Positions 62,153 to 64,000 of a DNA stretch of 64,000 nt are shown piece after piece. The stretch comes from Granulosicoccus sp964390335 (GTDB lineage: Bacteria; Pseudomonadota; Gammaproteobacteria; Granulosicoccales; Granulosicoccaceae). The notes beneath the pieces were generated by a model. That model saw only the letters and a list, made by a program, of their open reading frames with translations, was not told the origin of the DNA and searched no databases. The position numbers were made by a program, and so were the translations under genes. Position 1 is the first letter of the stretch, and each line of letters opens with the position of its first letter. The stretch spans positions 62,001 through 126,000 of the forward strand of contig CAYMHU010000007.1 in NCBI GenBank assembly GCA_964390335.1, written 5' to 3'.

Positions 62153-63223
62153 TTAATGTCCCGCTTCATCATAGTTCCACACCACTTTAGCTGCAGACAC
62201 CGGATAGCACTGACACGTTAAAACATAACCTGCGTCTACTTCATAGTCTTCCAACGAGTGGTTGGCGATCATTTCCACATCACCTTCGGTCACTTTGGCT
62301 CTGCATGTAGAGCACACCCCGGCTTTACACGCATAAGGCACGTCTAATTCATTATTAAGTGCCGCGTCAAGTAGGCTGGTTTGTTTTGGGATGGTCAGTG
62401 ACACACTGGAGCCACCGATCGTCACACGACCTTCAACGCCGTCTTCCATCGTTGACGTATCGCTTATTGGTTCCGGTAGCCGGCCGGGCTGGTTACTTGC
62501 GAAAAGTTCAAATCGAATTTTGTCACTATCCATACCATGTGACTTTAATGCATCGGATATCGCCAGCATCATTGGTTCGGGGCCGCAGATAAACGCGATA
62601 TCGACCGTGTTGATGTTGATCCAACTGTCAAAGAGAGCGGCACATTTTGTGGCGTCTACGCGGCCGCGAAATAATTCGATCTCTTGGCTTTCATCTTCCA
62701 ATACGTGAATCACGTTAAGTCGTTCGAGATAAATGTTTTTAAGATCTTCAAGCTCTTCACGAAACATAATCGTGTTTGGGTTGCGATTGGCGTACACCAG
62801 TGTGAAGCGGCTGCTGAGCTCTTCAACTAAGCTCGTGCGTAAGATCGACAGTATCGGTGTAATACCAGAGCCGCCTGCAAATGCCAAATAGTGAGGCGCA
62901 TCAGTGTCTGCGCTGGCATAAAAGTTTCCCATTGGCGGCATGGCTTCAACGACATCACCAACGGCAAGATCGGTGTTGGCCCAACTGGAAAATGCGCCAC
63001 CCGCAACGCGTTTAATACCAACTTGCAGTTGTTCGTTGCTGCGACTGGTACAGATAGAATAAGAGCGACGAATTTCATGCCCATCAAAATTGCGTTTAAA
63101 CGTCAGGTATTGCCCCGGTGTGAAACTAAAGTCACTGCCATTGTTAGGCTTTAGTGTCACCACGACGGCATCGCGAATTGTCTTTTCAATGTCCGTGACG
63201 GTAAGCGAATGAAAAGTACTCAA
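62153..63223 (-). CDS. paaE: Phenylacetyl-CoA epoxidase reductase subunit PaaE
   Basis: 356 residues from a TTG at 63223, with AGGAG ten bases upstream; this gives STFHSLTVTDIEKTIRDAV, lining up with the E. coli start TTFHSLTV. An upstream TTG at 63259 would overlap paaD by 23 bases. N-terminal FAD-binding (RRSYSICTSRSNE) and NAD-binding domains, C-terminal plant-type 2Fe-2S ferredoxin with CKAGVCSTCRAKV and VLTCQCYPV. Passes electrons from NADPH to the PaaAC oxygenase. Confidence 0.95.
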   Translation of the reverse strand: MSTFHSLTVTDIEKTIRDAVVVTLKPNNGSDFSFTPGQYLTFKRNFDGHEIRRSYSICTSRSNEQLQVGIKRVAGGAFSSWANTDLAVGDVVEAMPPMGNFYASADTDAPHYLAFAGGSGITPILSILRTSLVEELSSRFTLVYANRNPNTIMFREELEDLKNIYLERLNVIHVLEDESQEIELFRGRVDATKCAALFDSWININTVDIAFICGPEPMMLAISDALKSHGMDSDKIRFELFASNQPGRLPEPISDTSTMEDGVEGRVTIGGSSVSLTIPKQTSLLDAALNNELDVPYACKAGVCSTCRAKVTEGDVEMIANHSLEDYEVDAGYVLTCQCYPVSAAKVVWNYDEAGH

Positions 63224-63236
63224 ACTACTGGCGCTC

Positions 63237-63788
63237 CTAAATGCATTTGAAGTAGTCAAATGGCTCTAAACAATCTGTGCATCGCCATTGTGCTTTGCAC
63301 GGGGTGGAACCAAACTGACTGACTTTTTCCACCGCGGTTGAGTGGCAATGCGGACACCGAGATGGTCCACCTGCAGCGCGCGGTGGCGCGATGCCATACT
63401 GTTCCAAACGTGCTTTTCCTATATCAGAGAGCCAATCCGTTGTCCACGGTGGTGCTATTTGAGTCTTTATAGACAACTGATCAATACCTTTGGCGTGTAG
63501 CTCGCGTTGGATATCTTCAGTGATTACAGACATAGCAGGGCAGCCAGAGTAAGTTGGCGTGATAATGATAGTAACTGCGTTGTTATCAACCTTAACAGCG
63601 CGAATCACTCCAAGGTCAACAATCGAGATAACCGGGATTTCTGGATCCGGTATTTGATGCAGCCACTGCCAGATTATCGATTCGTTTAACTCACCACGAT
63701 AAATTTGCGCTGGATCAGGCTCGCGTTCTGACAGGTGTTCAAACCAAGGAACGATGGGTATAGCTATTGCAGGCTTTGGTTGTTTCAT
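63237..63788 (-). CDS. paaD: Phenylacetate degradation protein PaaD
   Basis: 183 residues from ATG 63788 (AAGG upstream); a GTG at 63806 overlaps the paaC stop. MIP18/DUF59 domain (QIPDPEIPVISIVDLGVI; TPTYSGCPAMSVITEDI) followed by a C-terminal zinc ribbon (CPHCHSTAV ... CTDCLEPFDYF). Thought to help mature the iron cluster or di-iron centre of the PaaABCE epoxidase. Confidence 0.95.
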   Translation of the reverse strand: MKQPKPAIAIPIVPWFEHLSEREPDPAQIYRGELNESIIWQWLHQIPDPEIPVISIVDLGVIRAVKVDNNAVTIIITPTYSGCPAMSVITEDIQRELHAKGIDQLSIKTQIAPPWTTDWLSDIGKARLEQYGIAPPRAAGGPSRCPHCHSTAVEKVSQFGSTPCKAQWRCTDCLEPFDYFKCI

Positions 63789-63799
63789 GCGACCTTGCC

Positions 63800-64000
63800 T
63801 CACCAAGCAGCATCGGGGTAAGAGCGTTGCAGCACTTGCATAGTGGATAACAGATGACCCAAATGTTCGGTATGCTGCGTTCCATTGCGACCACCCTTGT
63901 GCGCAAAGTCACTGGCTGGTTGTTGTAGTTGAGCAGTTTCCAGTACGGAGCTGACTTGTTTGAGCCAGATTTCGTGCAAGCTTGAGGGTAAGGGCGCTAT
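63800..64000 (-). CDS. paaC: Phenylacetyl-CoA epoxidase subunit PaaC, C-terminal end (continues past window)
   Basis: 66 residues visible. Reads PLPSSLHEIWLKQVSSVLE, then GGRNGTQHTEHLGHLLSTMQ and LQRSYPDAAW before the stop, matching the PaaC C terminus (GQHTEHLGYLLAEMQYLQR in E. coli). PaaC is the structural partner of the di-iron oxygenase PaaA. The stop overlaps or lies next to paaD. paaA and paaB are expected to the right. Confidence 0.94.
   Translation of the reverse strand: MAPLPSSLHEIWLKQVSSVLETAQLQQPASDFAHKGGRNGTQHTEHLGHLLSTMQVLQRSYPDAAW

Noticed and set aside
1..64000. Search for tRNA or rRNA genes and CRISPR arrays
   Set aside because: Apart from tmRNA no cloverleaf-like or rRNA-like sequence and no regular repeat-spacer array was recognised by eye; a covariance scan would be decisive.

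Overview
The window is ordinary chromosome of a gammaproteobacterium, probably a free-living or marine one, from a draft or metagenome scaffold. The evidence is the preserved gammaproteobacterial blocks (smc-zipA-ligA; fabD-fabG-acpP-fabF-mltG-tmk-holB-pilZ; rlmN-pilW-yfgM-bamB-der), an E. coli-type tmRNA, and outer-membrane, Bam and type IV pilus genes. Two runs of exactly 100 N (19775-19874 and 43001-43100) are assembly gaps of unknown true length. Each interrupts real genes: ndk and rlmN at the first, tmk at the second. Genus cannot be fixed from sequence alone.

Layout. 1-4258: end of aqpZ, a small unknown membrane protein, a MmcQ/YjbR protein, then a Spy/CpxP-like periplasmic protein and a CpxRA-like two-component system, with a GTTAC-N5-GTTAC direct repeat upstream of the spy-like gene. 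4410-7252: remnant of an element inserted at the 3' end of ssrA, bounded by ~105-bp direct repeats. It carries the C-terminal half of a type I restriction HsdR and an intact winged-helix/nucleotidyltransferase + HEPN pair behind an array of ACCT-N5-AGGT operators. 7237-7608: ssrA (minus strand). 8047-19433: a DUF481 outer-membrane protein, purL, a helicase-less DUF4011 protein, msrPQ, mdh, nrdR and an orphan HslV-like Ntn hydrolase with Ser-1. 19515-24968: ndk, gap, rlmN, pilW, yfgM, bamB, der. 25124-30684: sulfotransferase and TPR-glycosyltransferase pair, epoxide hydrolase, M23 peptidase, cysZ. 30765-44630: smc, zipA, ligA, dapB, fab cluster, mltG, tmk, holB, pilZ. 44746-53000: SET-domain protein, apbE, TerC protein, DUF952 gene next to a 181-bp inverted-repeat element, hppA, two tandem soluble pyrophosphatases, a second DUF481 protein, a degenerate receiver protein and a P-loop kinase-like protein. 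53039-64000: phenylacetate degradation cluster.

How the genes work together. The paa cluster covers activation (PaaK), epoxidation (PaaC, D, E seen; PaaA, B expected beyond the right edge), isomerisation (PaaG), ring opening and aldehyde oxidation (PaaZ) and rescue (PaaI). It has two candidate regulators (PaaX and a TetR protein) and an embedded TRAP transporter that may import the substrate. The hppA-ppa-ppa group brings a membrane ion-pumping pyrophosphatase together with two soluble ones. MsrP/MsrQ and the Cpx-like system serve envelope stress.

I did not find a clear, wholly new multi-gene system. The best candidates for a second look are the ssrA-island wHTH-MNT/HEPN pair with its operator array, the Ser-1 HslV-like orphan, the helicase-less DUF4011 protein, the receiver with Glu in place of its phospho-acceptor Asp, and the inverted-repeat element at 47447-47627.
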